DNA of 64,000 nucleotides from positions 1 to 64,000 of the forward strand of contig NZ_JAOBPO010000004.1 of the NCBI RefSeq assembly GCF_025574485.1. The letters are read 5' to 3'. The notes under the pieces are model-generated. The model was not told the origin of the DNA. It was given only the letters and a program-made list of their open reading frames with translations, and searched no databases. The position numbers were made by a program, and so were the translations under genes. Source of the DNA: Kordiimonas aquimaris. Its GTDB lineage: Bacteria > Pseudomonadota > Alphaproteobacteria > Sphingomonadales > Kordiimonadaceae. Shown in pieces: positions 17,385 through 26,677 of the stretch (positions are counted from its first letter, which is position 1; each line of letters starts with the position of its first letter).

Positions 17385-20237
17385 ATGTCTTATATTGAAC
17401 ACTTAAGGAGTACGACGGCCCTGTCTGTTGTCTCCGCTATTATGATGTCAGGGGCTGCAACTTCTGTTGCCGCTCAGGACACAGATACAGAAGCTGATCT
17501 TGAAGAAGTTGTCGTAACGGGTTCGCGTATTCCGCGTAAGGACCTTGTCGCCAACAGCCCTGTGAATGTTATCACAGGCGAAGAGTTTCGCCTCGGCTCC
17601 TTTACCGAAGTTGAAGCGCTACTGAACACACTGCCACAAGTTGTTTCCAGTAACGGTGCAAGCACAAACAACCCCGGTAACGGGCAAGCAAACGTTGATT
17701 TGCGTAACCTTGGCACACAGCGCACACTTGTGCTGGTTAATGGGCGTCGTTTTGTTGGCGCAGCCACAAACGGTGTTGTTGATTTGAACAACATTCCAGC
17801 GGCTCTGATAGAGCGTGTTGAAGTTGTGACTGGTGGCGCGTCTGCTGTTTATGGTTCAGACGCGATGGCTGGCGTTGTCAACTTTATCACACGTCGTGAT
17901 TTTGAAGGCTTGGCAACCAACACACAGTACGGCATCACGCAGGAAGGTGACGGCGAACGTATAAGCGCTGACATTACTATGGGTGTCAACACAGGCGACG
18001 GTCGCGGCAACATCACACTGAATGCCAACTATTTGAAACGTGATCAGGTACTCGCTGGTGCACGCGATCATTCGGCTGTGCAGTTCAATGAGCTTGCTGG
18101 CGGTGCAGGTCTGGCACCTGGTGGCAGTACCACAATTCCGCAGGGTCGTTTCAATTCCAACGCACTGCCTAGCATTGGTGGTCTTGACTCGTTCGGCAAC
18201 CCAATTGGTTCAAACGGCTTCTTGGTGACTGACGATGGCCAGGCACGCGCTGTCGTACGCCCACAAGACGAGTACAACTTTGCGCCAGTTAACAACCTTC
18301 TGTTGCCACTTGAGCGTTATACGTTCAGCGGTATGGGTAGTTATCAGATAACAGATGGCATTCGCTTCTTTGGTGAAGTTACTTTTGCTAACAACACAAT
18401 TGAGCGTGAACTCGCAGCAACACCGTTCTCGGAAACCGGTTTCCAGGTTGATCTTCGTAACCCGTTCATTACAGACGCCGTGCGTGCAGTGTTTGCTCAG
18501 ATTGATCAGGATGGTGATAACATTGTTACAACTGGTGTTCGTCGTCGTACGCTTGAAGCTGGCGGCCGCGTAAGCCGTGACAGCCGTAATCTTTTCCGGG
18601 TTGTAGGCGGATTTGACGGCGAGCTTGAAAACGGCATGGCTTGGGAGTTGTTCTACAACTACGGTCGTAACGAGAACTCGCAGCGCCAAGACGGTAACAT
18701 TGTTATCTCTAAGTTCCAGCAAGGGCTTCTTGTTGACCCGAATAACCCAACACAGTGTCTGGATCCATCAGGTGGTTGTGTTGTCTTGAACCCGTTTGGC
18801 CAAGGCAACCTGACACAAGAAATGGTTGATTTCATTGTTACGGGCGCAACCAACCTTACTCAGGTTGAGCAGCAACAAGTTGGTGGTAACATCGCAGGTA
18901 ATATATTTGAACTTCCTGCTGGTGAAGTTGGTATCGCCCTTGGTGCCGAATACCGCAAGGAAACAGCAGCGTTTACGCCTGATACATTCCTTGCTTCTGG
19001 CGATATTGATGGCTTTAATGCTGGTCAACCAACTGCTGGTAGCTTTGACGTTAAAGAGATTTATGCGGAATCAATTATTCCAATTCTCTCTGGTGTTGAA
19101 GGCGCTGAATATTTGGGTCTTGAGCTCGGTGTTCGCTTCTCGGATTATTCAACAGCAGGCGGTGTAACGAGTTACAAGCTTGGTGGTGAGTGGCGTCCAT
19201 TTGACGAACTTAAGTTCCGCGGCCTTTATCAGCGTGCAGTACGTGCGCCTAACATTCTTGAACTGTTCCAAGGTCAAACGAATGCTTTCCCTGGTGCGCA
19301 AGATTTGTGTAATGCTACAGCTAACCGCAGTCAGGCAGAAGCTGACTTCTGTGTAAACTCCCTGGGTGTACCTGCATCTGCTATTGCAACGTTCCAGCAG
19401 GAAAATGCGCAGATTGAAACGTTGAATGGTGGTAACCCTGACCTGTTCGAAGAAACTTCAGATACATGGTCTGTTGGCTTCGTTTACCAGCCTTCACAGG
19501 TGCCAGGTCTGTCGTTTACCGCCGATCTGTACAGCATCAAGGTTGATAACGCGATTGCTTTATTTGGTGGTGGATTGTCACCTACCATTAATGCTTGTCG
19601 TAGTGACTTGAGCTTGAATAACGAATTCTGTCAGGTTCTAACAGCTCGACGTTCGGATGGCCAATTGGAAGAAGTTCCATTGTTCCGTCAAAATATTGCG
19701 CAGCGTACTGCTAAGGGCGTTGATTTCCGTGTAGATTACGGTTTCGACACTGACAACTACGGTGATTTCTCATGGTTCCTTGCTGGTTCATATCTCATCG
19801 AAGCAACAACAAGGTCTAGTCCATTTGTTAATGCGGTGAACTGTGATGGCACTGTCGGTGTACGTGGTACTTGTGGTCGTGCAAATCCAGAATGGCGCTT
19901 TGTTTCTCGCTTAACGCACACAATGGATAACCTTACTACGTCACTATTGTATCGCTATGTTGGCGGTGTGACGGATGAGCGTATCAATTTGGCTGAAGCC
20001 AACGGTGACCCAATCCCGACTCTGTTCATTCCAGAGATCGGTGCTGAGCACTATGTTGACCTGACATTCTCTTATAAGTTGGGTGAGAACTTCACGCTTT
20101 ACACAACTGTTAACAACCTGTTCGATAACGACCCACCACTTATTGGTCGCGGTGCTGCAGGCCAGTTTAACACAGATGCGGGTACATATGATGTACTTGG
20201 TCGTCGCTTTACGTTCGGTGTTCGCACACGCTTCTAA
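17385..20237 (+). CDS. TonB-dependent outer membrane receptor
   Basis: I chose the ATG at 17385 because agggagga precedes it and it yields a signal peptide ending in SVAAQD. The product is 950 residues. A TonB box (EEVVVTGSRI) leads into the plug domain (LNTLPQVVSSNG, LRNLGTQRTLVLVNGRRFVG, IERVEVVTGGASAVYGSDAM). A 22-strand barrel follows, ending in the usual aromatic F (FGVRTRF). The wording of the plug places it with the large alphaproteobacterial receptors that take up oligosaccharides, peptides or other organic nutrients rather than siderophores. Two 2-oxoglutarate-oxygenase genes follow, a neighbourhood often seen with these receptors. The substrate is unknown. Confidence 0.94.
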   Translation: MSYIEHLRSTTALSVVSAIMMSGAATSVAAQDTDTEADLEEVVVTGSRIPRKDLVANSPVNVITGEEFRLGSFTEVEALLNTLPQVVSSNGASTNNPGNGQANVDLRNLGTQRTLVLVNGRRFVGAATNGVVDLNNIPAALIERVEVVTGGASAVYGSDAMAGVVNFITRRDFEGLATNTQYGITQEGDGERISADITMGVNTGDGRGNITLNANYLKRDQVLAGARDHSAVQFNELAGGAGLAPGGSTTIPQGRFNSNALPSIGGLDSFGNPIGSNGFLVTDDGQARAVVRPQDEYNFAPVNNLLLPLERYTFSGMGSYQITDGIRFFGEVTFANNTIERELAATPFSETGFQVDLRNPFITDAVRAVFAQIDQDGDNIVTTGVRRRTLEAGGRVSRDSRNLFRVVGGFDGELENGMAWELFYNYGRNENSQRQDGNIVISKFQQGLLVDPNNPTQCLDPSGGCVVLNPFGQGNLTQEMVDFIVTGATNLTQVEQQQVGGNIAGNIFELPAGEVGIALGAEYRKETAAFTPDTFLASGDIDGFNAGQPTAGSFDVKEIYAESIIPILSGVEGAEYLGLELGVRFSDYSTAGGVTSYKLGGEWRPFDELKFRGLYQRAVRAPNILELFQGQTNAFPGAQDLCNATANRSQAEADFCVNSLGVPASAIATFQQENAQIETLNGGNPDLFEETSDTWSVGFVYQPSQVPGLSFTADLYSIKVDNAIALFGGGLSPTINACRSDLSLNNEFCQVLTARRSDGQLEEVPLFRQNIAQRTAKGVDFRVDYGFDTDNYGDFSWFLAGSYLIEATTRSSPFVNAVNCDGTVGVRGTCGRANPEWRFVSRLTHTMDNLTTSLLYRYVGGVTDERINLAEANGDPIPTLFIPEIGAEHYVDLTFSYKLGENFTLYTTVNNLFDNDPPLIGRGAAGQFNTDAGTYDVLGRRFTFGVRTRF

Positions 20238-20267
20238 AGCAACGGTTTAAACTAAATCGCTATGGCA

Positions 20268-20295
20268 CGTCGGGCTTCGGCCCGGCGTTTTTTTT
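20268..20295 (+). terminator. Rho-independent terminator after TonB receptor
   Basis: A GC-rich stem (cgtcgggc / gcccggcg) with a TTCG tetraloop is followed by eight T residues, 30 bases after the receptor stop codon. This is a textbook intrinsic terminator. Confidence 0.93.
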
Positions 20296-20373
20296 GAGCA
20301 GAATTTGAAATTCATATCGCGTATAGTTCAAGTATATTGATATGTTGAACAACGGTTAAACAGAGCGAAAAAA

Positions 20374-21363
20374 TTGACAAACAATACCCCGGATAATCTG
20401 TATGACATGGAGCAAAACTCAAAGAGTGGCGATTTGCATGCCCTTGCGCAACTAGGTGTATACTATTTGTTGGGGCATCAGGTTTCACGCGACGTTAAAC
20501 GTGGGTTCCAGAATGTTCGCAAGGCGGCAGAAAATGGTGAAATTGCATCACAAACACTGCTTGCAACGCTTTATGCATCAGGACTGGGAACAGATGAAGA
20601 TTGGAACGAAGCCTATAACTGGCTTGTTGTTGCGGCACAAAACGGTGACCCAAAAGCCATAGGGCAGGTTACACACTTTATACCTGAACTTACTAACCCA
20701 GCGTGCAAGATGACATGGCAGGATGTTCGAAACAGGTTGGGTGAAATTGTTAGCCTTCAAGTGAACAATGCTACTTCTCATTTTGAGGAGCCGCATATAA
20801 GAACCCTGGAAGGATTTCTGGATGCCCGAACATGTTCTTACATCATTAAACAGGCAACGCCGCTGTTGCAGCGCGCTTATGTGAATGACGGTGAAGGCGG
20901 CGCTGTGTTGGATACCACGCGTACAAATTCCGCAATGAGCTTCTTTCCGCTTGATAATGATCTTGTTATTCAAAGCGTTAACAAGAAGATAGCAGCATTT
21001 CTTGGCGGCCCTGTTGCACACGGAGAACCTCTTTCGGCATTACACTATACGCCAGGTCAAACATATCAGGATCACTATGATTTTTTTAATCCGGATTATC
21101 CCGCTCATGTGCCACACCTCGAGAGTGGCGGGCAGCGTATCAAAACTTTTCTTGTTTATCTAAACGATGGTTTTGCAGGTGGGGAAACGTGTTTTCCTAA
21201 GCTGGATTGGAAGTATAAGGGTAAGGTTGGTGAGGCTATCGTATTTGATAATGTTGATGATAAAGGTAACCTGATCTCTGACAGTTTACATGCTGGTTTG
21301 CCGACACTTTCAGGTGAGAAATGGTTGCTTTCAAAGTGGCTAAAAGACAAAGCTCAATATTAA
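20374..21363 (+). CDS. Sel1-repeat protein with prolyl 4-hydroxylase-type 2OG-Fe(II) oxygenase domain
   Basis: The start is TTG 20374; the next in-frame ATG is at 20407. The N-terminal half (about residues 15-100) contains Sel1-like repeats (HALAQLGVYYLLGHQVSRDV, TLLATLYASGLGTDEDWNEA). The C-terminal half is a P4Hc-type oxygenase. Iron ligands are H234 and D236 (YQDHYDFF) and H306 (SLHAGLP), with a basic 2-oxoglutarate-binding residue following near residue 314. It should hydroxylate a protein or peptide in the cytoplasm using O2 and 2-oxoglutarate; the Sel1 part may bind the target. It lies between a TonB receptor and a second, differently built 2OG oxygenase. Confidence 0.88.
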   Translation: MTNNTPDNLYDMEQNSKSGDLHALAQLGVYYLLGHQVSRDVKRGFQNVRKAAENGEIASQTLLATLYASGLGTDEDWNEAYNWLVVAAQNGDPKAIGQVTHFIPELTNPACKMTWQDVRNRLGEIVSLQVNNATSHFEEPHIRTLEGFLDARTCSYIIKQATPLLQRAYVNDGEGGAVLDTTRTNSAMSFFPLDNDLVIQSVNKKIAAFLGGPVAHGEPLSALHYTPGQTYQDHYDFFNPDYPAHVPHLESGGQRIKTFLVYLNDGFAGGETCFPKLDWKYKGKVGEAIVFDNVDDKGNLISDSLHAGLPTLSGEKWLLSKWLKDKAQY

Positions 21364-21391
21364 TTACCGTTTCACTATGGTGCGCACAAAG

Positions 21392-23218
21392 TCAAACAGG
21401 TAAAAGATCAAACGGCGCAGTTATGCGATTTGCAGGTTGACGGTGTGCTATTGTCCCGTGCCACATATAAGATGGAAACAGCACTAACATTCCAGGTTCC
21501 GGCTTAATATATTTTACCGGCAGATCGTCTCCACCAAGCATAAGTCCGCTTTCGCCAAACTTTATCCATCCTTCGTGCTGAGTGTCTTGTTCAGTGCTAT
21601 TGCGCGGAACGTCTATATAGAACGACGAACTGACCCAGCCCATGGTGTGAACATGGTTTACGTGAAACCCGCCGTCTTTCAGCCAAACGGACCATGATGT
21701 TGCAAAGTCTGCGACGCCAGTGTTTCTGCGCAGCAATGGATGGCGACTATCCTTACCGGGAAGTGCATTAATATATGCGTTTATAGGCTTTAGCAGGGCT
21801 TGCTTTAATTGATGAATTGTTGTGTCAGGTCTATCAAATAGCATCCCGTGTGTTTGAGAGCCGCCATGTAAGGTCTGGTCAACAGGTGCCTGGATTGTGG
21901 TGTGGTATTTTTTAAGGTCTGCCTTTAATGCCTGCAGGAATTCAGTATTATTGGAAAAGCCTTTAGGTGCCTCAATCATGGCTGGTCTAATATATGTGTT
22001 ATAACTGTTGAGCCATTCGTGCCTCTCGTCACCTAACATACGCCAACATAAGCCACGATATGCCCACAAACGTTGGTTGTCTGGCTCAAAGTTTTCCGCA
22101 ACCGATAGCTCTGTTAAGGCTTTTTCAAACTCTCCAGTTTGCAGCATATGTTTGCTTGCATCCATGCGTATTGATGGGCTGTCAGGGTCAAGGTCTATGG
22201 CTGATTTATAGAAATCGTTTGCAGTATCTGCATTGCCATTAAAAGCATAAAGTCTCGCTGCCTTTTGGTGTAGCCCGGCATGCGAGGGGAAAGTGTCCAA
22301 GTATACTTTTGCATAATCCAGCGCCTCTTCAATGCGTCCAACATTCTCCAGTGCCAGCAAATGTTTCTCACATAGCTCTACTGTGTGTGGGCACGCTTTA
22401 ATGCCGACAATATATGATTTACCATAAAGGTCTGTTTTGCCGTGTTCCCAATAAAGCCGGTTGAGAGATTCGTGTGCATCTTGGAAATCAGGTTGAATTG
22501 CAATGATCGTTCTATATGCCTCATCGGCCTGTGTGAAATCGCCTAGCTCATAATATATGTTTGCAAGAATAAAGCGTGGTTCCACAACCTTTGGCGCAAT
22601 CTGGATAGCTTTTTGAAGAAACTCGATGGCTTCTTCAAAGCGGTATTGTTTGCGTAACAGTGCACCTAGGTTATTCAGCGCTTTGACATAATTGGGCTGC
22701 AGGCTTATTGCAGACTTGAACATTCTTTCAGCATCATCCATGCGTGACAGTTCTTTGTAAGACGTGCCCAGTGCGTTCATGAATGAAGGGTTTCTCGGGG
22801 ATTTTGATAAAGCCGTTTCGATGGTTTTTGCGGCATCAGCATACTTTTCATCGGCATGATGCATCAGCCCACGGTTAAAAAATGCTTCTGCATATTCAGG
22901 GTCACATTTGATTGCAGCATTATATGAGGATACTGCGTCTGAGGTTTCCCCGGTTTCTCGATAAATATTCCCTAAACTATTATGTACTTGAGCCGGATTG
23001 GGGTGAGCATCTAACGCTTTTAGCATCAGTTTTTTTGCGTCTTCCATATCTCCATTTTGTTTCCTGACTCCTCCGAGTAGAAATAATGCATTTGGCTCGT
23101 TAGGAACGTATTTAAGCACATTGAGAAAATTTTTTTCTGCTGTGTATGCATCACCACTGTTTAGCGCTTGTGCGCCTTGATTGAGCATATGCATGAGTTG
23201 TTGTTGTGATTGTTGCAT
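21392..23218 (-). CDS. TPR-repeat protein with putative 2OG-Fe(II) oxygenase domain
   Basis: Residues 1 to about 400 of 608 are tandem tetratricopeptide repeats (for example AEAFFNRGLMHHADEKYADA, VKALNNLGALLRKQYRFEEA). The C-terminal 200 residues resemble the 2OG-FeII_Oxy_5 family. It has HVNHVHTMGWVSSSFYIDVP as the metal-binding segment, then KPEPGMLVLFPSYMWHGTIA with the distal His, and a final Arg (NRITAPFDL) that would bind 2-oxoglutarate. Such TPR/oxygenase proteins often sit next to TonB receptors in alphaproteobacteria and are suspected to modify proteins. It is convergent with the Sel1/prolyl-hydroxylase gene, with 28 bases between stop codons. Confidence 0.87.
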   Translation of the reverse strand: MQQSQQQLMHMLNQGAQALNSGDAYTAEKNFLNVLKYVPNEPNALFLLGGVRKQNGDMEDAKKLMLKALDAHPNPAQVHNSLGNIYRETGETSDAVSSYNAAIKCDPEYAEAFFNRGLMHHADEKYADAAKTIETALSKSPRNPSFMNALGTSYKELSRMDDAERMFKSAISLQPNYVKALNNLGALLRKQYRFEEAIEFLQKAIQIAPKVVEPRFILANIYYELGDFTQADEAYRTIIAIQPDFQDAHESLNRLYWEHGKTDLYGKSYIVGIKACPHTVELCEKHLLALENVGRIEEALDYAKVYLDTFPSHAGLHQKAARLYAFNGNADTANDFYKSAIDLDPDSPSIRMDASKHMLQTGEFEKALTELSVAENFEPDNQRLWAYRGLCWRMLGDERHEWLNSYNTYIRPAMIEAPKGFSNNTEFLQALKADLKKYHTTIQAPVDQTLHGGSQTHGMLFDRPDTTIHQLKQALLKPINAYINALPGKDSRHPLLRRNTGVADFATSWSVWLKDGGFHVNHVHTMGWVSSSFYIDVPRNSTEQDTQHEGWIKFGESGLMLGGDDLPVKYIKPEPGMLVLFPSYMWHGTIAHRQPANRITAPFDLLPV

Positions 23219-23396
23219 TATTCTTATCTGATACCGTGAGCCATGTGATTATTCGACCTAAATTAGTACCTAGGTGTTGATGAAATAATAGAACGTTATT
23301 GGTTGGTAGGGAAGATAAAGTCCACGCATTGACAAAGGCATATATTTTATTGCTGCTTATGAAAGCCATAAGCTTCTAATTTTAATGTGACGTAAT

Positions 23397-23425
23397 AAAA
23401 AAACCCGCCAGAAGACGGGTTTTTC
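23397..23425 (-). terminator. Terminator after second TonB receptor (bidirectional shape)
   Basis: An AAAAACCCGCC / GACGGGTTTTT inverted repeat has T-runs on both strands, 25 bases beyond the stop codon of the minus-strand receptor gene. It can terminate that gene intrinsically. Confidence 0.88.
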
Positions 23426-23449
23426 GATCTCTGTGTAAAGCTTTAACTT

Positions 23450-25741
23450 TTAGAAGTTAAAGCCAAATGTCACACCAAACTGCCGCGGTGGTTTGTATGT
23501 GATGTTTTCAGGGCCGCCGCCGCCAGGGATGTCAAGGAACCCAATATCGCGGAAAACGTTACCTATTTGTACAGTGTTGAATGCATTGGTCAGATATGCC
23601 TCTAGTGAATAGCGACTATCTTCACTGTACCAAAATAGGCGGAAGTTTGCGTTGGTATACCCTTCAGCAAAGTCAGATCCACCCGGATCGTTGAAACCGC
23701 CATTCCTGTTAAAGGCTGTATAGAAAATGCTGCCGGTATGGTTTATTTCAGCCCGCAAACGCATGCTGCCATTGCCGTCTTCAAGATCCCAGCTTGCAGT
23801 AGCACCAGCATTATAGGTAAATTCAGGCGTTCGTTGCACGCGGTTGCCACCCAGTTGCTGGCCTTGCACTATTTGATCGTCAAATGTTGCATCAGTATAG
23901 CCAAGAGAGCCATCAAACTGGAGCCATTCGGCAGGTAGAGCTACAACCTCAATTTCAAAACCTTGAACGGTTGCACCGTCTGCATTAAATGCTTCAGGGC
24001 CGGACAGTCCGAAAACCTGAAACTGTAGATCGTTATATTTATTGCGGTACACTGATGTATTGAACTGCAAACGACGATCAAGCAGTTGAGACTTTAGGCC
24101 AACCTCAAGTGCTTCTACTGTTTCAGGGGCAAAAACCGGATTGGTCAGCGCTGGAATTGATACCTGGTTAATGCCACCTGACTTGTAGCCTGTAGAGAAG
24201 CTGGCGTATAATAGTACATCGTCAGACACATCATAATCAGCAGCAACGCGGTAAGTGACCCTGTCAAAATCAGCATTTACATCACCTTCATAAGGGAAGG
24301 CGAACTGGAAGCCGCGGTTAACGCCGTCTTTCGTATCATTCGTATAGCGAATACCACCTGTCAAAGCCAGACGGTCATTTACCTCGTACGTGGCCTGATA
24401 GAAGAAAGCATACGATTCAGACGTAATATCGCCGCCAACATCAAATCCGCTTGGGATATTGAGGCCTGTTGCAGCGCTTGCACCGGCAGCAATGATATCA
24501 TAGCGACTACCAAAGAACTGTGATTGACGTGTTGCGTCTTCATGGAAATAGAAACCACCTAAAATCCAGTTAAACGGGCCATCATTATTGGATAGCAGCT
24601 GAATTTCCTGCGAGAATGCTTCTGATGTTTCCTGCAGTCTTAGTTCCGCAAGCGGCAAAGGAGAATAATCCTGATCAGTTAGAGAGTCGTAGCTAGACTC
24701 AACATAACCGGTAATTGCTTTTAGGGTTACACTCTCAAAGTCATATTCAAGCGTTGCAGATAAAACCAGAAATTCACTGTCTTGTGACTGATCAGTATTT
24801 TCACTTTCTACGAATGGTCGCAAATCATTTACGAGAGGCGTGCCGTTAACAATATAGTTGTTGGTGCCCGGGATTGGCGGGCCAGCAATGTTCTGGCCTG
24901 TGGTGGAGCCAGGAAATGGCTCACGTAGTTCCGGGGCGCTGCCTACACCGCCACTTTCTATATAAGTAGCAGAGATCAATGCACTAAAGCCTTCACCTGC
25001 ATCATAAAGCAGATGGCCGCGAAGACCCCAATTGTCTGCATCATTGGCATTACGTCCACCAGCAAATGTGTTTTCTGTAAAACCATCGCGGTCTTCCCAA
25101 AAACCAACAACGCGTGTGGAAACGACATCATTTACAGGTAAATTAGCTGCCAGCCTGACGCGTTTACGATCATAATCACCGTAGGTTAGGTCGCCTTCAA
25201 ACGTAGTTTCCTGCGTTGGTTTTTTTGTAATGTAATTGATTGAACCACCAGTGGCGTTACGACCATACAATGTACCTTGAGGACCACGTAGAACTTCGAC
25301 TCGTTCACTATCAAACGCAGTAAACAGTGTGCCAGATGGTCGTCCAATATATACACCATCATAGTGCAAGGCTACGCTGGGGTCGCCGCCAGCTGTGGTG
25401 TTTTCATTACCAATGCCGCGTAATGTGACAAAGGCGATTGGTCCAAAATTACTGAGTTGTAGCGAAGGACTTAATCTTGATAGATCAAAAAGATTATCGA
25501 AGCCTGTAACTTCAAGCGCAGAGGAGCTCAGCGCTGTAACGGCGATCGGAACATCTTGGATGTTCTCGGCACGCTTTTGTGCGGTTACAACGATTTCTTC
25601 AAGTGTAAAGAAATCCTCGTCTTCGTCTTGCGCGAATACAGGTGCAGATGAGATTGCTATAAGTCCTATAGCACTCGCAGAGTTTCGTAGTTTCCCGCTA
25701 AAACTGGATTTTCCAGCTGTTTTATTTTGTAACTGTATCAT
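23450..25741 (-). CDS. TonB-dependent outer membrane receptor
   Basis: I chose the start at 25741 because gggagag lies just before it and the product then begins with a signal peptide (ASAIGLIAISSAPVFAQD). The product is 763 residues. The TonB box EEIVVTAQKRAENIQDVPIA and plug motifs (ITLRGIGNE-like VTLRGIGNENTTAGGD, VEVLRGPQGTLYGRNATGGS) are typical of the receptors common in sphingomonads and marine alphaproteobacteria. The barrel ends in Phe (FGFNF). It lies downstream of and codirectional with the VOC enzyme gene of the aromatic cluster, 133 bases away. It may import a precursor for that pathway, which is inference from position only. Confidence 0.93.
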   Translation of the reverse strand: MIQLQNKTAGKSSFSGKLRNSASAIGLIAISSAPVFAQDEDEDFFTLEEIVVTAQKRAENIQDVPIAVTALSSSALEVTGFDNLFDLSRLSPSLQLSNFGPIAFVTLRGIGNENTTAGGDPSVALHYDGVYIGRPSGTLFTAFDSERVEVLRGPQGTLYGRNATGGSINYITKKPTQETTFEGDLTYGDYDRKRVRLAANLPVNDVVSTRVVGFWEDRDGFTENTFAGGRNANDADNWGLRGHLLYDAGEGFSALISATYIESGGVGSAPELREPFPGSTTGQNIAGPPIPGTNNYIVNGTPLVNDLRPFVESENTDQSQDSEFLVLSATLEYDFESVTLKAITGYVESSYDSLTDQDYSPLPLAELRLQETSEAFSQEIQLLSNNDGPFNWILGGFYFHEDATRQSQFFGSRYDIIAAGASAATGLNIPSGFDVGGDITSESYAFFYQATYEVNDRLALTGGIRYTNDTKDGVNRGFQFAFPYEGDVNADFDRVTYRVAADYDVSDDVLLYASFSTGYKSGGINQVSIPALTNPVFAPETVEALEVGLKSQLLDRRLQFNTSVYRNKYNDLQFQVFGLSGPEAFNADGATVQGFEIEVVALPAEWLQFDGSLGYTDATFDDQIVQGQQLGGNRVQRTPEFTYNAGATASWDLEDGNGSMRLRAEINHTGSIFYTAFNRNGGFNDPGGSDFAEGYTNANFRLFWYSEDSRYSLEAYLTNAFNTVQIGNVFRDIGFLDIPGGGGPENITYKPPRQFGVTFGFNF

Positions 25742-25790
25742 TGTTCTCTCCCTGAACGTGTTTCGGAGAAGTAAGAGCTTAAGCTCCGTA

Positions 25791-25823
25791 GATGTCAGTG
25801 CACACTTCCAACACACTGACATC
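25791..25823 (-). promoter_or_regulatory. Hairpin between VOC gene and TonB receptor gene
   Basis: A perfect 10-bp inverted repeat (gatgtcagtg / cactgacatc, 13-base loop) lies between the VOC stop codon and the receptor start, without a T-tract. A 12-base palindrome gagcttaagctc lies a few bases closer to the receptor (25775-25786). These could attenuate read-through or bind a regulator. Confidence 0.45.
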
Positions 25824-25874
25824 GATCCGATTATTTTACTCAATACAGGATTTAAAAATCGTAAACGGCGTTAT

Positions 25875-26501
25875 TTAACCTTCCACACCGTCGTATGTAT
25901 CTGAAACGCCTGCCGTATAAACGCGTAAGTTCTTGTCGAACATTTCTTGCCCGATCATGTTTTTCGCATTTGGTACAAGGTCAACATCCTGAATGAACGG
26001 TGCATCACCTTCCCATGGGCCGGTATGAACAGCATACTCAAGGTAATGACCTTCTGGTGAGTTGAAATATACTGATTTACAGAACAAATGATCCACAACT
26101 TCGGATGTTTCAATGCCGTGTGCATTCAGATGTTCTTTGGCTCGTTCCAGATCTTCGAGAGACGCAACACCCATGGCCACATGATGGGCAAAACCAGAAT
26201 GCATTGAGTTGGGGACAACTTCTTGTTCACCAATATCAAAGAAAGCTACGGAATCGCCGTTACCGATATCGAAGAAGTAGTGGCGACTGCCGGACAGGTC
26301 TCCAAACGGTTCCCCCCACGTGTTGTCTGCATATGGGTCTGGGTCTGGTAACTTTAGCATTACTCTCATTTTGCAACCAAGTACACCGGACCAAAATTTA
26401 ACTGTTTCATCCATATTGCGTGTAACCAGCGCCATATGGTGCATGCCGGTCGATTTAAATGGTACATCTGGATAAGAAACACCGTTGTTTGTACTTCCCA
26501 T
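25875..26501 (-). CDS. VOC superfamily protein (glyoxalase / extradiol dioxygenase-like)
   Basis: I chose the ATG at 26501 because agagaggg precedes it at normal spacing. The 208-residue protein has the paired beta-alpha-beta modules of the vicinal oxygen chelate fold. Likely metal ligands are the His of MHHMALVTRN, a His in SGFAHHVAMGV, and the Glu of GHYLEYAV, the H-H-E set of extradiol dioxygenases and glyoxalases. Two palindromes lie immediately upstream, and an IclR gene lies behind it on the same strand. With aldehyde dehydrogenase, maleylacetate reductase and CoA-transferase nearby, it is a candidate ring-cleaving dioxygenase. At this length it could instead be an isomerase or lyase, so no name is given. 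Confidence 0.8.
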   Translation of the reverse strand: MGSTNNGVSYPDVPFKSTGMHHMALVTRNMDETVKFWSGVLGCKMRVMLKLPDPDPYADNTWGEPFGDLSGSRHYFFDIGNGDSVAFFDIGEQEVVPNSMHSGFAHHVAMGVASLEDLERAKEHLNAHGIETSEVVDHLFCKSVYFNSPEGHYLEYAVHTGPWEGDAPFIQDVDLVPNAKNMIGQEMFDKNLRVYTAGVSDTYDGVEG

Positions 26502-26546
26502 AATCATCCCTCTCTTTGTTCTTGGTAAGTTTAAATTGTGCTCTGT

Positions 26547-26585
26547 GCGAACATATTGTTCGCTATGCGTACACATGTGCGTATA
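26547..26585. promoter_or_regulatory. Two abutting palindromes upstream of the VOC gene (putative IclR operators)
   Basis: The first is GCGAACA-tat-TGTTCGC (26547-26563), a perfect inverted repeat. The second, 26564-26585, starts TATGCG and ends TGTGCGTATA, an imperfect palindrome. It matches a 22-base site at 27592-27613 in front of the metallo-hydrolase gene at 18 of 22 positions. Both lie between the IclR stop and the VOC start codon, about 45-85 bases before the VOC ATG. They are best explained as binding sites for the IclR protein encoded between them. Confidence 0.62.
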
Positions 26586-26677
26586 TTATCAATTTCAAAA
26601 GAAGTGCGCAAGCATCTAGAGTCGAAAGCGACAAACGCTTACCGTGGGTTGAATATATAAATTGGATAAAAGAAGAA

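Noticed and set aside
18210-18722. 170-codon minus-strand ORF inside the first TonB receptor
   Set aside because: It lies antisense to conserved receptor sequence and shows no recognisable domain.
23397-23425. Small RNA gene suggested by the strong hairpin
   Set aside because: A terminator of the adjacent receptor gene explains it; no separate promoter is visible.
25395-25904. 169-codon plus-strand ORF opposite the second TonB receptor start
   Set aside because: It is the complement of the receptor signal peptide and plug; no ribosome binding site.
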